A stretch of DNA of 30,011 nucleotides from DATGHS01 sp035307785. Lineage in GTDB: Bacteria > Planctomycetota > Planctomycetia > Gemmatales > Gemmataceae. The notes below the pieces were generated by a model. The model ran no database searches and was not told the DNA's origin. It saw only the letters and a list, made by a program, of their open reading frames with translations. The position numbers and the translations under genes were made by a program. Below are positions 1 to 7,320 of the stretch, one piece after another. Each line of letters begins with the position of its first letter. The first letter of the stretch is position 1. The stretch lies in the NCBI GenBank assembly GCA_035307785.1, contig DATGHS010000043.1, forward strand, positions 1 through 30,011, given 5' to 3'.

Positions 1-1479
1 AATTCGCTGCTCAAGATGCTCGCGGAACCGAACGACGGTTTATTTACCGCCTGGCAGATGACGGCCCTGGCCGATTGGCTTGACGGCCTGCAACAGAAGA
101 ACTCGGGCCCGGAGGCAGAGACTCTCCGCCTGTTACAACCAATTGTCGCCGAGGCGCGGGTTAGGGCCGCAGCCGGGAAGATCGCCGCGGCCGATCGCGC
201 CATCGCTTGCCGGCTGCTGGGCCGGTTGCCGGAGTTCGAAAAACAAGACCTGGAGCGGCTGACCGAGCTTCTGGCCCCGCAGCAGCCGCCCGAATTGCAA
301 ACCGCTGCCATTGCTGCATTGGGCCGCATGAAGACCGGCGAAGCCGGCAAGCGGCTGCTGGCGGCATGGAAGACGCTGGGGCCAGCGCGAAGATCGCAGG
401 CGCTGGAGTTATTGCAACGCCGCGAAGAAACGCTGAAACCGGTGCTGGATGCGCTGGAGAAAAAGCAGATCGAGCCTTCGGAAGTCGATGCCATCGCCAA
501 GCAGCGACTGCTCACGCACAAGAGCGAAGCAATCCGCCAGCGCGCGGCCAAGCTGTTTGCGAATTCGGTGGCGCCCGATCGCCTAAAAGTCATCGACGCC
601 TTCCGCCCTGCCCTGTCGCTCAAAGGCGACGCCAGGAAAGGTGGCGAGATCTTTGCCAAGACCTGTGCCGCCTGCCACAAGTTGGGCAACGTGGGCAACG
701 AGGTTGGTCCGGATCTCGCGGCCCTCGGCGGCCGGTCGCCGGAGTATCTAATGGTCGCGATTCTTGATCCGAATCAATCGGTCGAGGCGAGGTACATCCA
801 ATACATCGCCGAAACGAAAGCCGGCCTCAGCTTTGCCGGCGTGCTCGCCAACGAAACCGCGACCAGCATCACCATCGTCACCACCGACGGAAAGGCGAAT
901 ACGATCCTGCGCTCCAATCTGGAATCGCTCACCAGCACCGGCCGCTCGGCCATGCCGGAAGGGCTGGAAAAAGACTGGAAGCATCAAGATTTCGCCGATC
1001 TTTTAGCGCATCTTCGCGCTTCGCAAACGATGCCCAAGCGCAAGACCTTCGACGGCAACAACCCGTTTGTCATCAAGCCGGAGCCGGGCGGCTCGCTCAA
1101 ACTCGGCGCTACCCAGGCCGAGATTTATGGGCCGAATCTGATCTTTGAAAAGCAATACATGAACCTCGGTTACTGGAGCCACCAGGACGATTTCGCTGCG
1201 TGGACGGTGGACGTGCCGGCCGCCGGCAGATACTCCGTCACTCTCGACTACGCCTGCGAAAACAGCAACGCCGGCAACACCTTCGTGCTGGAAACAGACT
1301 CCGGCCAGTTGCTGGGCAAAGTCGCGGGCACCGGAACGTGGGACAATTACAAGAGCGTGAACATCGGCGAAATGACGCTCGCCGCCGGGCAGCAACGTGT
1401 GACCTTCCGACCAACCGCGCCGGTCAAGGGCGCTTTAATTGACTTGCGTATGATTCGACTGGTGAAGGTAGGGAAATAG
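1..1479 (+). CDS. C-terminal part of a PVC-type cytochrome c-domain protein with CBM6-like tail (5' end outside window)
   Basis: The frame is open from base 1, so the first Met codon at 16 is probably internal and the gene starts upstream. In order it shows an alpha-helical HEAT-like region (to about nt 600), a c-type heme site C-A-A-C-H at nt 664-678, a candidate distal Met in an A-M-P-E-G motif at nt 952, and a beta-rich C-terminal domain (about nt 1060-1470) resembling CBM6-type carbohydrate-binding folds. This order is the usual end of the large planctomycete/verrucomicrobial 'membrane-bound dehydrogenase plus heme-binding domain' proteins, which act outside the cytoplasm and probably pass electrons from a sugar or alcohol dehydrogenase domain. 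The dehydrogenase part is not in the window, so the substrate cannot be read. The heme site is certain; the CBM-like call is by fold impression only. The stop is followed at once by a hairpin (1484-1507). Confidence 0.85.
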   Translation, partial: NSLLKMLAEPNDGLFTAWQMTALADWLDGLQQKNSGPEAETLRLLQPIVAEARVRAAAGKIAAADRAIACRLLGRLPEFEKQDLERLTELLAPQQPPELQTAAIAALGRMKTGEAGKRLLAAWKTLGPARRSQALELLQRREETLKPVLDALEKKQIEPSEVDAIAKQRLLTHKSEAIRQRAAKLFANSVAPDRLKVIDAFRPALSLKGDARKGGEIFAKTCAACHKLGNVGNEVGPDLAALGGRSPEYLMVAILDPNQSVEARYIQYIAETKAGLSFAGVLANETATSITIVTTDGKANTILRSNLESLTSTGRSAMPEGLEKDWKHQDFADLLAHLRASQTMPKRKTFDGNNPFVIKPEPGGSLKLGATQAEIYGPNLIFEKQYMNLGYWSHQDDFAAWTVDVPAAGRYSVTLDYACENSNAGNTFVLETDSGQLLGKVAGTGTWDNYKSVNIGEMTLAAGQQRVTFRPTAPVKGALIDLRMIRLVKVGK

Positions 1480-1483
1480 GAAA

Positions 1484-1507
1484 GCCCAGGGGCGCCAGTC
1501 CCTGGGC
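1484..1507 (+). terminator. hairpin after the cytochrome c-domain gene
   Basis: Perfect 8-bp stem GCCCAGGG (1484-1491) / CCCTGGGC (1500-1507) with an 8-nt loop, 4 nt after the stop codon. There is no T-run, so it may be a weak terminator or mRNA 3'-end stabiliser rather than a classic intrinsic terminator. Confidence 0.45.
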
Positions 1508-1691
1508 GGTGCCCGCCGTTATTACCCATCCTCTCGGACTATTTGGCAAATTCGTCTTGACACGCATTTTTTCGCGCAAGCGGATCGGCCGATAGCATCT
1601 CTGCGATGAACCCTTTCACCAACTGGCACAAATCACGGCCCAAGGGATGCGCCGGCCAACTGGGAAGGATCGGCAATCAAGGAGGACCGCC

Positions 1692-2636
1692 ATGCTGCTC
1701 GCCAAACGCCCCGTTCGCCCATATCGCCATTTTCAACCAGCTATCGAGGTTTTGGAAGGCCGTGCGCTCATGAGTGCCGGGATCACCATCGTGGGTCACG
1801 AAATGGACATCACCGGCGGCATGCCGGGCAGCACGATCAGCGTGACCGACAACGGCTCGGGCACGATGAGCGCGTGGATGAAAACAGGAACTCTGATGAC
1901 TAGCCAGGTCGCTCAGAACATCAACAAAGTGGTTATTCACGGGGGAGACGGCAACGACATCATCTACTTCCAGAACAGCGGCGTGCTCAAGCATGCCCTG
2001 GAACTCGACATTGATACTGGGGCGGGCAGCGATCACGAGTATCTGAACTTCCAACGCGGCCTCAATGGCGCGCATTTGGGGCTTGATCTCGTGGCTGGCG
2101 CCGGCGCGGATTCCGTCGATCTGAGCTTCGGCAACATTCAGAACTCGAAGGTCAACGTGAACGCCAACTTGCACAGCAGCAAAGACGTCTTCTCGTCGGT
2201 CCTCTTCTATGGCCTGAGCGGCAACTCGGCGCTGAATTACAATATTCAAGGCAACGGCATGGCCGACCATGTGGTCCTGAACTTCATGGGTAAGGTCGAT
2301 TCGGCCGCCAGCATTAACGTGGTCGATCAAAACACGCCGAATGCCAATGATCGGCTGTCCATTCGCTACCGCGGCGAGCTGGACGGCCAATTGAACCTCA
2401 ACGTCCAGCAAGCCGCAGTATGGTACGGCGTGCAATCGCAATTCACACTTTACCCGTCAAGCATGGGCACGCTCAACGTGCGACTGAGCGATGCCTGGAA
2501 TGAATACGATTCGTCGCTGGTGGTGACGGACCACACCGGCGGGGCGAAGATCAGCATTATCGACCCGCTCGAAGAAGTACTGACAGGCCCAACCGGGACG
2601 ATGGTGACCGCGAAAGCGCCGAAGCCACTGGTTTAG
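1692..2636 (+). CDS. secreted RTX-like hypothetical protein with planctomycete LEGRALMS N-terminal motif
   Basis: 314 aa from the ATG at 1692, chosen because GGAGGA sits at 1681-1686; an upstream in-frame start (1647) lacks such a site. There is no ordinary hydrophobic signal peptide. Instead a basic N-terminus leads to VLEGRALMSA (residues 20-29), which resembles the LEPR/LEDR-x-L-(L/M)-S motif common at the start of exported planctomycete proteins. Around residues 75-110 it has GGDGNDIIYF and DTGAGSD, similar to calcium-binding RTX nonapeptides. The rest is low-charge, Asn/Gly/Ser-rich and probably beta-helical. Likely a cell-surface or extracellular protein. No enzymatic motif is seen and the function is unknown. 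Confidence 0.75.
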   Translation: MLLAKRPVRPYRHFQPAIEVLEGRALMSAGITIVGHEMDITGGMPGSTISVTDNGSGTMSAWMKTGTLMTSQVAQNINKVVIHGGDGNDIIYFQNSGVLKHALELDIDTGAGSDHEYLNFQRGLNGAHLGLDLVAGAGADSVDLSFGNIQNSKVNVNANLHSSKDVFSSVLFYGLSGNSALNYNIQGNGMADHVVLNFMGKVDSAASINVVDQNTPNANDRLSIRYRGELDGQLNLNVQQAAVWYGVQSQFTLYPSSMGTLNVRLSDAWNEYDSSLVVTDHTGGAKISIIDPLEEVLTGPTGTMVTAKAPKPLV

Positions 2637-2663
2637 GCCGGTCGTTACCGGCGGACAGTATTT

Positions 2664-2701
2664 GCAAAACACGAACGACGCCTTTTCTGTTCGTGTTTTG
2701 C
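2664..2701. promoter_or_regulatory. operator-like inverted repeat upstream of higBA
   Basis: Perfect 12-bp inverted repeat: GCAAAACACGAA (2664-2675) and TTCGTGTTTTGC (2690-2701), with a 14-nt centre. It ends 4 nt before a consensus TATAAT at 2706-2711, 37 nt upstream of the higB start. The position is right for autorepression by the HigA helix-turn-helix protein, the usual mode for this family. It could also act as a 3' hairpin for the preceding gene, but it has no T-run and is AT-rich. Confidence 0.6.
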
Positions 2702-2705
2702 GAAC

Positions 2706-2711
2706 TATAAT
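2706..2711 (+). promoter_or_regulatory. -10 box (TATAAT) of higBA
   Basis: Exact TATAAT hexamer. The -35 region is poor (TTTTCT at 2683-2688, 17-bp spacing) and lies inside the palindrome centre, consistent with a repressor-controlled promoter. Confidence 0.5.
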
Positions 2712-2747
2712 CATTTCGGGCAGTCGCCAAAACAAATGAGGCGCCGG

Positions 2748-3131
2748 ATGCGCGTCATCTCCAAGGCTCGACTGAAGCAGTTCAGGGAGATACCAGGGCA
2801 TGAATCCGCCGAAGGAGTGCTGCGAGCTTGGTACCGGCGCGTGAACAGTAAATCGGTGTCCTGGCAATCATGGGCGGACGTGAAACATGACTATGGAACC
2901 GCCAGCCTTGTCGGTAATTGCATCGTGTTTAATATTGGCGGAAACAAGTTTCGGCTGATTGCGCGCGTTTTGTATCCCAGCCAAAAGGTATTTGTGCTGA
3001 AGGTAATGACGCATGCCGAGTATGATCAAAACACTTGGCCGGATGAATGCGGTTGTTTCAACCCGCCGGCTCGAAAAGCGGCTCGGCGATTAAACCACCG
3101 GCGAATTGGGCGGCCGCGAAGGGGGCGCTGA
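2748..3131 (+). CDS. higB: HigB-family type II toxin (mRNA interferase)
   Basis: 127 aa from the ATG at 2748; the upstream in-frame ATG at 2736 is less likely because GAGG (2738-2741) serves 2748, and MRVISK is the usual family start. Family hallmarks are RVISKARLKQF (2-12), LRAWYR (25-30), W..W.D.K (39-46), LVGN..VFNIGGNKFRLI (54-71) and T-H-A-E-Y-D (88-93). HigB toxins of the RelE superfamily cleave mRNA at the ribosome. The family normally ends just after EYD..W; here about 30 extra residues, strongly basic (RKAARRLNHRRIGRPRRGR), follow. higA begins 3 nt downstream, giving the toxin-first order typical of hig modules. Confidence 0.9.
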   Translation: MRVISKARLKQFREIPGHESAEGVLRAWYRRVNSKSVSWQSWADVKHDYGTASLVGNCIVFNIGGNKFRLIARVLYPSQKVFVLKVMTHAEYDQNTWPDECGCFNPPARKAARRLNHRRIGRPRRGR

Positions 3132-3134
3132 AAC

Positions 3135-3566
3135 ATGACTGTTCGCGGAGCATTCCGATTGCGTGGCAAACAGGGCGACGCTTACCTCGCACTGGTTCGG
3201 CGATTTCCTTTGACTTCGATCCAGTCGGAAGAACAACGAACCGAAGCGCAGAGAGTAATCGATCGCCTGTTAGCCAAAGGAAGACTAAATGCTGGTGAGG
3301 AAGCATATCTTGATGCACTCAGCGATTTATTGGCGGCATACGAAGACGTGTATTTTCCGATTCGCCCTCCAACCGACGCACAAATGCTTGCCCATTTGAT
3401 GGAATCCAAGCCCGTGTCGCAAGGCCAACTTAGCCAGGAAGCAGGGATTCCAAAGTCAAGCATTTCCGAGGTGCTGGCGGGCAAACGGCCGTTCAGCAAG
3501 CAGATGATTCGCAAACTTGCAGATTACTTTAACGTCGATGTAACTGTGCTGGCTGGGAACCTATGA
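3135..3566 (+). CDS. higA: HigA-family antitoxin / XRE helix-turn-helix repressor
   Basis: 143 aa, 3 nt after higB, so the two are almost certainly co-transcribed and coupled. The N-terminal half is acidic-helical with LVRRFPLTSIQSEEQ and EEAYLDALSDLLAAYED, typical of HigA-like proteins that also carry the toxin-binding region. The C-terminal half (about 82-140) is an HTH: VSQGQLSQEAGIPKSSISEV followed by LAGKRPFSKQMIRKLADYF. It should neutralise HigB and repress the promoter at 2664-2711. Base composition is more AT-rich than the flanking genes, which fits a horizontally acquired module. Confidence 0.9.
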   Translation: MTVRGAFRLRGKQGDAYLALVRRFPLTSIQSEEQRTEAQRVIDRLLAKGRLNAGEEAYLDALSDLLAAYEDVYFPIRPPTDAQMLAHLMESKPVSQGQLSQEAGIPKSSISEVLAGKRPFSKQMIRKLADYFNVDVTVLAGNL

Positions 3567-3716
3567 CGTTGGCGCCGACGGCGCGGCTTTGCGTCCATGA
3601 GTCGCACGGCGCAAGCACCGATGTTCCCATTTTGCTCGTGACATTTCCCCTAATATTTCCGACAATAATGCCAGCACACGGTTAGTTCTCTCCCACCCCC
3701 AAACGAGGTTCCATTC

Positions 3717-5009
3717 ATGGGTTCACCATCTCTGCCCTTGCCCGACGGCGACCGGCGCACGTTTTTGAAATCGGCCGTGGCGGCCGGCGTGCTGGCCGGC
3801 GCGGCGAATTTGTCTTCCGGCGTGTTTGCCGGTGAAAAGAACACACTCAAGATCGGCCTGGTCGGCTGCGGTGGCCGAGGTACCGGCGCGGCGTCGGAGG
3901 CTTTGAACGCCGATCCCGATACCCGGCTGTATGCAATGGCCGATGCGTTCGACGACCGGCTTGGCGATTCATTGGCCCGGTTGCAGAAGATGCACGGGTC
4001 GCGCGTCGAGGTGCCCAAAGAACGGCAATTCTCCGGTTTCGACGGCTACAAGCACGTCATCGACGCTTGCGACGTGGTGCTGCTCGCCACCCCGCCGCAC
4101 TTCCGGCCGATTCATCTGGCGTACTGCGTGGAGAAGGGTAAACATACGTTCTTCGAAAAGCCGGTGGCGGTGGATATTACCGGCGTTCGCTCGGTCATCA
4201 AGAGCGCTCAGGCCGCGAAGGAGAAGAACATTTGCTTGATGTCCGGCTTCTGTTATCGCTACGACTACGGCAAGCGCGAAACCATTAAGCGGATTCACGA
4301 CGGCGCCATCGGCGATGTACTGACCATGCACGTGAATTACCTTACGGGGCCGCTCTGGTTTCGCGGCAACGATCCGAAATGGAGCGATATGGAGTACCAG
4401 ATGCGCAACTGGTACTACTACACCTGGCTGTCGGGCGACTTCATTGTCGAACAGCATGTTCACAATATGGACAAGGCGGCCTGGGTCATGAACGGCAAGA
4501 TGCCCGTTTCCGCCTACGGGCTGGGCGGCCGGCAGGTCCGCACCGACAAGAAATACGGTAACATTTACGATCATCACGCCGTGGTATTCGAGTATGGCAC
4601 CGGTGTAACGCTTTTCTCGTACTGCCGGCAGATGGCGAAGTGCCTTGTCGATGTGTCGGATCATATTGTGGGAAGCAAGGGCACATCGCAGTTAATGAAG
4701 CATCAAATCACGGGCCAAACAAACTGGGCCTATGCTGGAAAAGATCCGAGCATGTATCAGGTCGAGCATAACGAATTGTTCGCGGCCATTCGCGCTGGCA
4801 AGGTCATTAACGATGGCGAAAGTGCCGCCTACAGCTCGCTCATGGCCATCATGGGCCGCATGGCCACTTACACGGGGCAGCGGGTCGAGTGGGATTGGCT
4901 TCTGCACAAGTCGAAGGAAGACTTGTCGCCGCCAGTATACGAGATGAACGCATCGCTGCCCGAATGGACGCGCACCATTGCGATGCCGGGCACGACAAAG
5001 TTACTGTGA
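3717..5009 (+). CDS. Tat-exported Gfo/Idh/MocA family oxidoreductase
   Basis: 430 aa. A twin-arginine signal is visible: DRRTFLKSA (12-20) followed by a hydrophobic Ala-rich stretch to about residue 38. The Rossmann NAD(P)-binding fingerprint GLVGCGGRG lies at 47-55 and the family EKP motif at 147-149. The C-terminal part carries the substrate-binding alpha/beta fold, with W-Y-Y-Y-T-W-L-S-G-D and EQHVHNMDKA, the region where the family's catalytic His/Asp lies. These exported oxidoreductases are greatly expanded in planctomycetes and are thought to act on sugars or sugar derivatives in the periplasm with a co-exported cofactor; the substrate is unknown. The gene ends in a strong terminator (5019-5059). 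A paralogue on the other strand (5966-7276) has the same domain order and the same EKP position. Confidence 0.92.
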   Translation: MGSPSLPLPDGDRRTFLKSAVAAGVLAGAANLSSGVFAGEKNTLKIGLVGCGGRGTGAASEALNADPDTRLYAMADAFDDRLGDSLARLQKMHGSRVEVPKERQFSGFDGYKHVIDACDVVLLATPPHFRPIHLAYCVEKGKHTFFEKPVAVDITGVRSVIKSAQAAKEKNICLMSGFCYRYDYGKRETIKRIHDGAIGDVLTMHVNYLTGPLWFRGNDPKWSDMEYQMRNWYYYTWLSGDFIVEQHVHNMDKAAWVMNGKMPVSAYGLGGRQVRTDKKYGNIYDHHAVVFEYGTGVTLFSYCRQMAKCLVDVSDHIVGSKGTSQLMKHQITGQTNWAYAGKDPSMYQVEHNELFAAIRAGKVINDGESAAYSSLMAIMGRMATYTGQRVEWDWLLHKSKEDLSPPVYEMNASLPEWTRTIAMPGTTKLL

Positions 5010-5018
5010 GAACGACTT

Positions 5019-5059
5019 CGCCGCTTGCGGTGTTGCAACGCCGCAAGCGGCGTTTTTTT
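5019..5059 (+). terminator. intrinsic terminator after the first Gfo/Idh/MocA gene
   Basis: Perfect 12-bp stem CGCCGCTTGCGG (5019-5030) / CCGCAAGCGGCG (5041-5052), 10-nt loop, then seven T (5053-5059), beginning 9 nt after the stop codon. Its stem sequence recurs at 5916-5958. Confidence 0.9.
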
Positions 5060-5138
5060 GTTGGCATTTCCTTCGCGCCTCGTTTACAGTGGATGTTCGT
5101 CCGAGGCATTTCTTTCCCAAGTACTGGAGAGGCACATC

Positions 5139-5912
5139 ATGAGCCGGGCTTTGCTGTCTTGGAAAGCGCTTGCGAGCGCGATGTTGGCATTCGTATTTCT
5201 GGGTGCGGCCGTGCCCTCGCTGGTTGGCGAGAACCCGGCGCCAGCGCCGACGCTGAAAGCGAAGGTTTTCCGCCTGAAGTACTGCGATCCCAGTGAAATT
5301 GAACAAGTGCTGCAAAGCCTGTTAGACCCGAACGATCCGCCGCAGATGCCGCTCAACATTCCAGGGGCAGGCGGCCCGCCGATGGGCGGTGCGGCCATGC
5401 TTGGCACTGCCGGATTGCCCGGTGCCCCCGGAACCCCAGCTGGGCCGGCTGGCCCGGCAGTTCCCGGCGGAGCTTTGGGCGCGATGGGGATCGGCGGCAT
5501 CGGCGGTTTCGGCGGCATCGGTTTCGGCGGAGGATCCGGTGCTTTTCAAGTGTCGGTTGATGCCCGAACGCGCTCCGTAATCGTGCGCGCTTCCCCAAAG
5601 AATTTGCAGCTTACGGCCGATTTAATCTCGGTGCTCGATCTGGCCAAAGGGAAGGCGATGCCAGAAGTGAAGACGCTCAAGGCGCTGCCACTCAAGCACG
5701 CCGATGCCGGCGAAATCATGAACGCGCTCCAAAATGCGGGTGTTGAAGCGCGCATGGTCGCGCTCGGCGAGGCGAAGATGCTGGTGGTGGCTGGTTCGGA
5801 CGAAGCGATGAAAGAAGTCGCAGACCTGGTGAAGGATTTGGATGTTCCAACGCCACCGGAATTGAAGCCCGAAGAGCAGCGGAAGCTATTCAGCGATATG
5901 AATGGAATGTGA
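5139..5912 (+). CDS. exported secretin-N (NolW-like) protein with collagen-like Gly/Pro insert
   Basis: 257 aa from the ATG at 5139, chosen because GGAGAGG lies at 5126-5132 and a Sec signal peptide follows (hydrophobic ALASAMLAFVFLGAAVPSLV, residues 10-29). Residues 42-62 (KVFRLKYCDPSEIEQVLQSLL) and 136-168 (FQVSVDARTRSVIVRASPKN...) form a NolW/secretin-N unit interrupted at about 66-134 by a Gly/Pro/Met-rich stretch with GLPGAPGTPAGPAGP and GIGGIGGFGGIGFGGG. A second secretin-N-like unit spans 177-235 (LPLKHADAGEIMNALQ, LVVAGSDEAMKEV). There is no secretin beta-barrel, so it is not a complete secretin. It may be a periplasmic adaptor or a stand-alone relative; its role is unknown. It is transcribed convergently with 5966-7276. 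Confidence 0.8.
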   Translation: MSRALLSWKALASAMLAFVFLGAAVPSLVGENPAPAPTLKAKVFRLKYCDPSEIEQVLQSLLDPNDPPQMPLNIPGAGGPPMGGAAMLGTAGLPGAPGTPAGPAGPAVPGGALGAMGIGGIGGFGGIGFGGGSGAFQVSVDARTRSVIVRASPKNLQLTADLISVLDLAKGKAMPEVKTLKALPLKHADAGEIMNALQNAGVEARMVALGEAKMLVVAGSDEAMKEVADLVKDLDVPTPPELKPEEQRKLFSDMNGM

Positions 5913-5915
5913 CGA

Positions 5916-5958
5916 TGCCGCTTGCGGCGTTGCACTGCTTGCAACGCCGCAAGCGGCA
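5916..5958. terminator. perfect 19-bp hairpin between convergent genes
   Basis: The 19-bp arms at 5916-5934 and 5940-5958 pair perfectly around a 5-nt loop. The hairpin starts 3 nt after the stop of the secretin-N-like gene and ends 7 nt before the stop of the minus-strand oxidoreductase, so it can end transcription in both directions. No T-run follows. The arms contain the same core as the terminator at 5019-5059 (CCGCTTGCGG...CCGCAAGCGG). Confidence 0.75.
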
Positions 5959-5965
5959 GATTAGA

Positions 5966-7276
5966 TTACCGGGTCGTCTTCCTTGCTTTCGGCTTGGCAC
6001 GGCTGCCCACAACGGGAATCGGCGCCACCGGCAACGACATCTTCAGGGAGAGTTTGTCGGGGAAGGCCGAAATCCTGTCGTCCATATTCAAGGCTTCATC
6101 CCAGGTCATGGCCTGACCGCTGTAAGTGGTCATGCGACCCAGGATCGCGGTCATCGTGCTTTCCGCCACGCTCTTCAATTCATTGAGCGGCTCGCCCTTG
6201 CGGATGCTTTCGATCAGGTCGGTGTGCTCTTGCACGTAAGGGTTGACTTCCGATCCTTCGAATACCGGTTTGCCATTGATGCGGTAGCCACTGGTATGGC
6301 AAATACCTTTGGTGCCGACAAGGACTTCCGAAACATTATTGGTGCAGTTGGAAATCTGCCGGCAATAGCTCTGCATGACCATGCCGTTGGGGTAGGTGAA
6401 TTCCACGGCGAAATGATCGAAAATCTGGCCCACCACCGCCGGGTCGCCCTGCGGACGATTGCTGCGGCCGCCCATGCCCGACGCGGAAATGGGGTGCGCT
6501 TTCATGGCCCAGTTGATCACATCCAGGTTGTGGACGTGTTGCTCGACAATATGGTCACCGCACGTCCACACGAAGTGGTACCAGTTCTTAATTTGGAACT
6601 CCACATCGCTCATCCAATCCTGACGCGCATGGGTCCAGGGGGTGTCGCCGTTCCAGTAAGCACGAGCGGACACGATATCGCCAATGGCGCCGTCGTGAAC
6701 CTGCTTCATCGTTTGCAGATAGCCGGCCTGATGGCGGCGCTGTGTGCCGGCCACGACCGACAGTTTCTTCTCTTTGGCCTTATCAACCAGGGCGAGCACC
6801 TTGCGAATGCCGGCGCCATCCACGCCCACCGGCTTTTCCGTGAAGATGTGTTTGCCGGCCTGCACGGCGGCTTCGAGGTGCAAGGGCCGGAACCCGGGCG
6901 TGGTGGCCAATATCACCAGGTCGATGCCGCTGTCGAGCACTTTCTGATATGCATCGAGGCCGTCGAAGCAGCGGTCGTCGGCGACTTCATATTTATCGCC
7001 GAGGGCTTTGCCGAGGTTCCGCTTGGCGCCATCGACCTGACCCTTAAATACATCGCCCAGCGCCCAGAGCTTCACGCCCGGCGCCGAGGAAGTGCAATCG
7101 CGGGCGGCGCCGGAGCCACGGCCGCCGCAGCCTACGAGGCCGACCTTAATCGTGTCGCTGCCGCCGGCGTAGGCATGATTGACGATGGAAGCAGTCGCCA
7201 CGCCGGCCGCAGCCAAGCCCGCTGCTTTCAAGAAGTCGCGGCGATCCACAGACTTCGCAGTGGTTTCATTCGACAT
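5966..7276 (-). CDS. Tat-exported Gfo/Idh/MocA family oxidoreductase (second paralogue)
   Basis: 436 aa. Tat signal DRRDFLKAA (11-19) plus an Ala-rich hydrophobic segment to about residue 37; Rossmann GLVGCGGRG at 46-54; EKP at 147-149; downstream EQHVHNLDVINWAM and QSYCRQISNC. The tail is basic and Pro/Ala-rich. Same presumed role as the 3717-5009 paralogue: NAD(P)-dependent redox of a sugar-like substrate outside the cytoplasm. It lies 44 nt downstream of the SUMF1-like gene on the same strand, so the two are probably one operon. On the minus strand a GAGG sits about 10 nt before the ATG. Confidence 0.92.
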   Translation of the reverse strand: MSNETTAKSVDRRDFLKAAGLAAAGVATASIVNHAYAGGSDTIKVGLVGCGGRGSGAARDCTSSAPGVKLWALGDVFKGQVDGAKRNLGKALGDKYEVADDRCFDGLDAYQKVLDSGIDLVILATTPGFRPLHLEAAVQAGKHIFTEKPVGVDGAGIRKVLALVDKAKEKKLSVVAGTQRRHQAGYLQTMKQVHDGAIGDIVSARAYWNGDTPWTHARQDWMSDVEFQIKNWYHFVWTCGDHIVEQHVHNLDVINWAMKAHPISASGMGGRSNRPQGDPAVVGQIFDHFAVEFTYPNGMVMQSYCRQISNCTNNVSEVLVGTKGICHTSGYRINGKPVFEGSEVNPYVQEHTDLIESIRKGEPLNELKSVAESTMTAILGRMTTYSGQAMTWDEALNMDDRISAFPDKLSLKMSLPVAPIPVVGSRAKPKARKTTR

Positions 7277-7320
7277 AGAGAGGTCCTCGAAAAAGAGAAA
7301 AGGGTGAGATCAACACATGT

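Noticed and set aside
1557..1562. Perfect TTGACA as a -35 box before the 1692 gene
   Set aside because: No acceptable -10 hexamer 16-18 bp downstream; the nearest GATAGCAT is too far.
1677..2441. Minus-strand open frame over the RTX-like gene
   Set aside because: No motifs; the plus-strand gene has a good ribosome site and a recognisable N-terminal motif.
3567..3716. GGCGCCGACGGCGC hairpin after higA
   Set aside because: Short stem, no T-run and no similarity to the other repeats; not a confident terminator.
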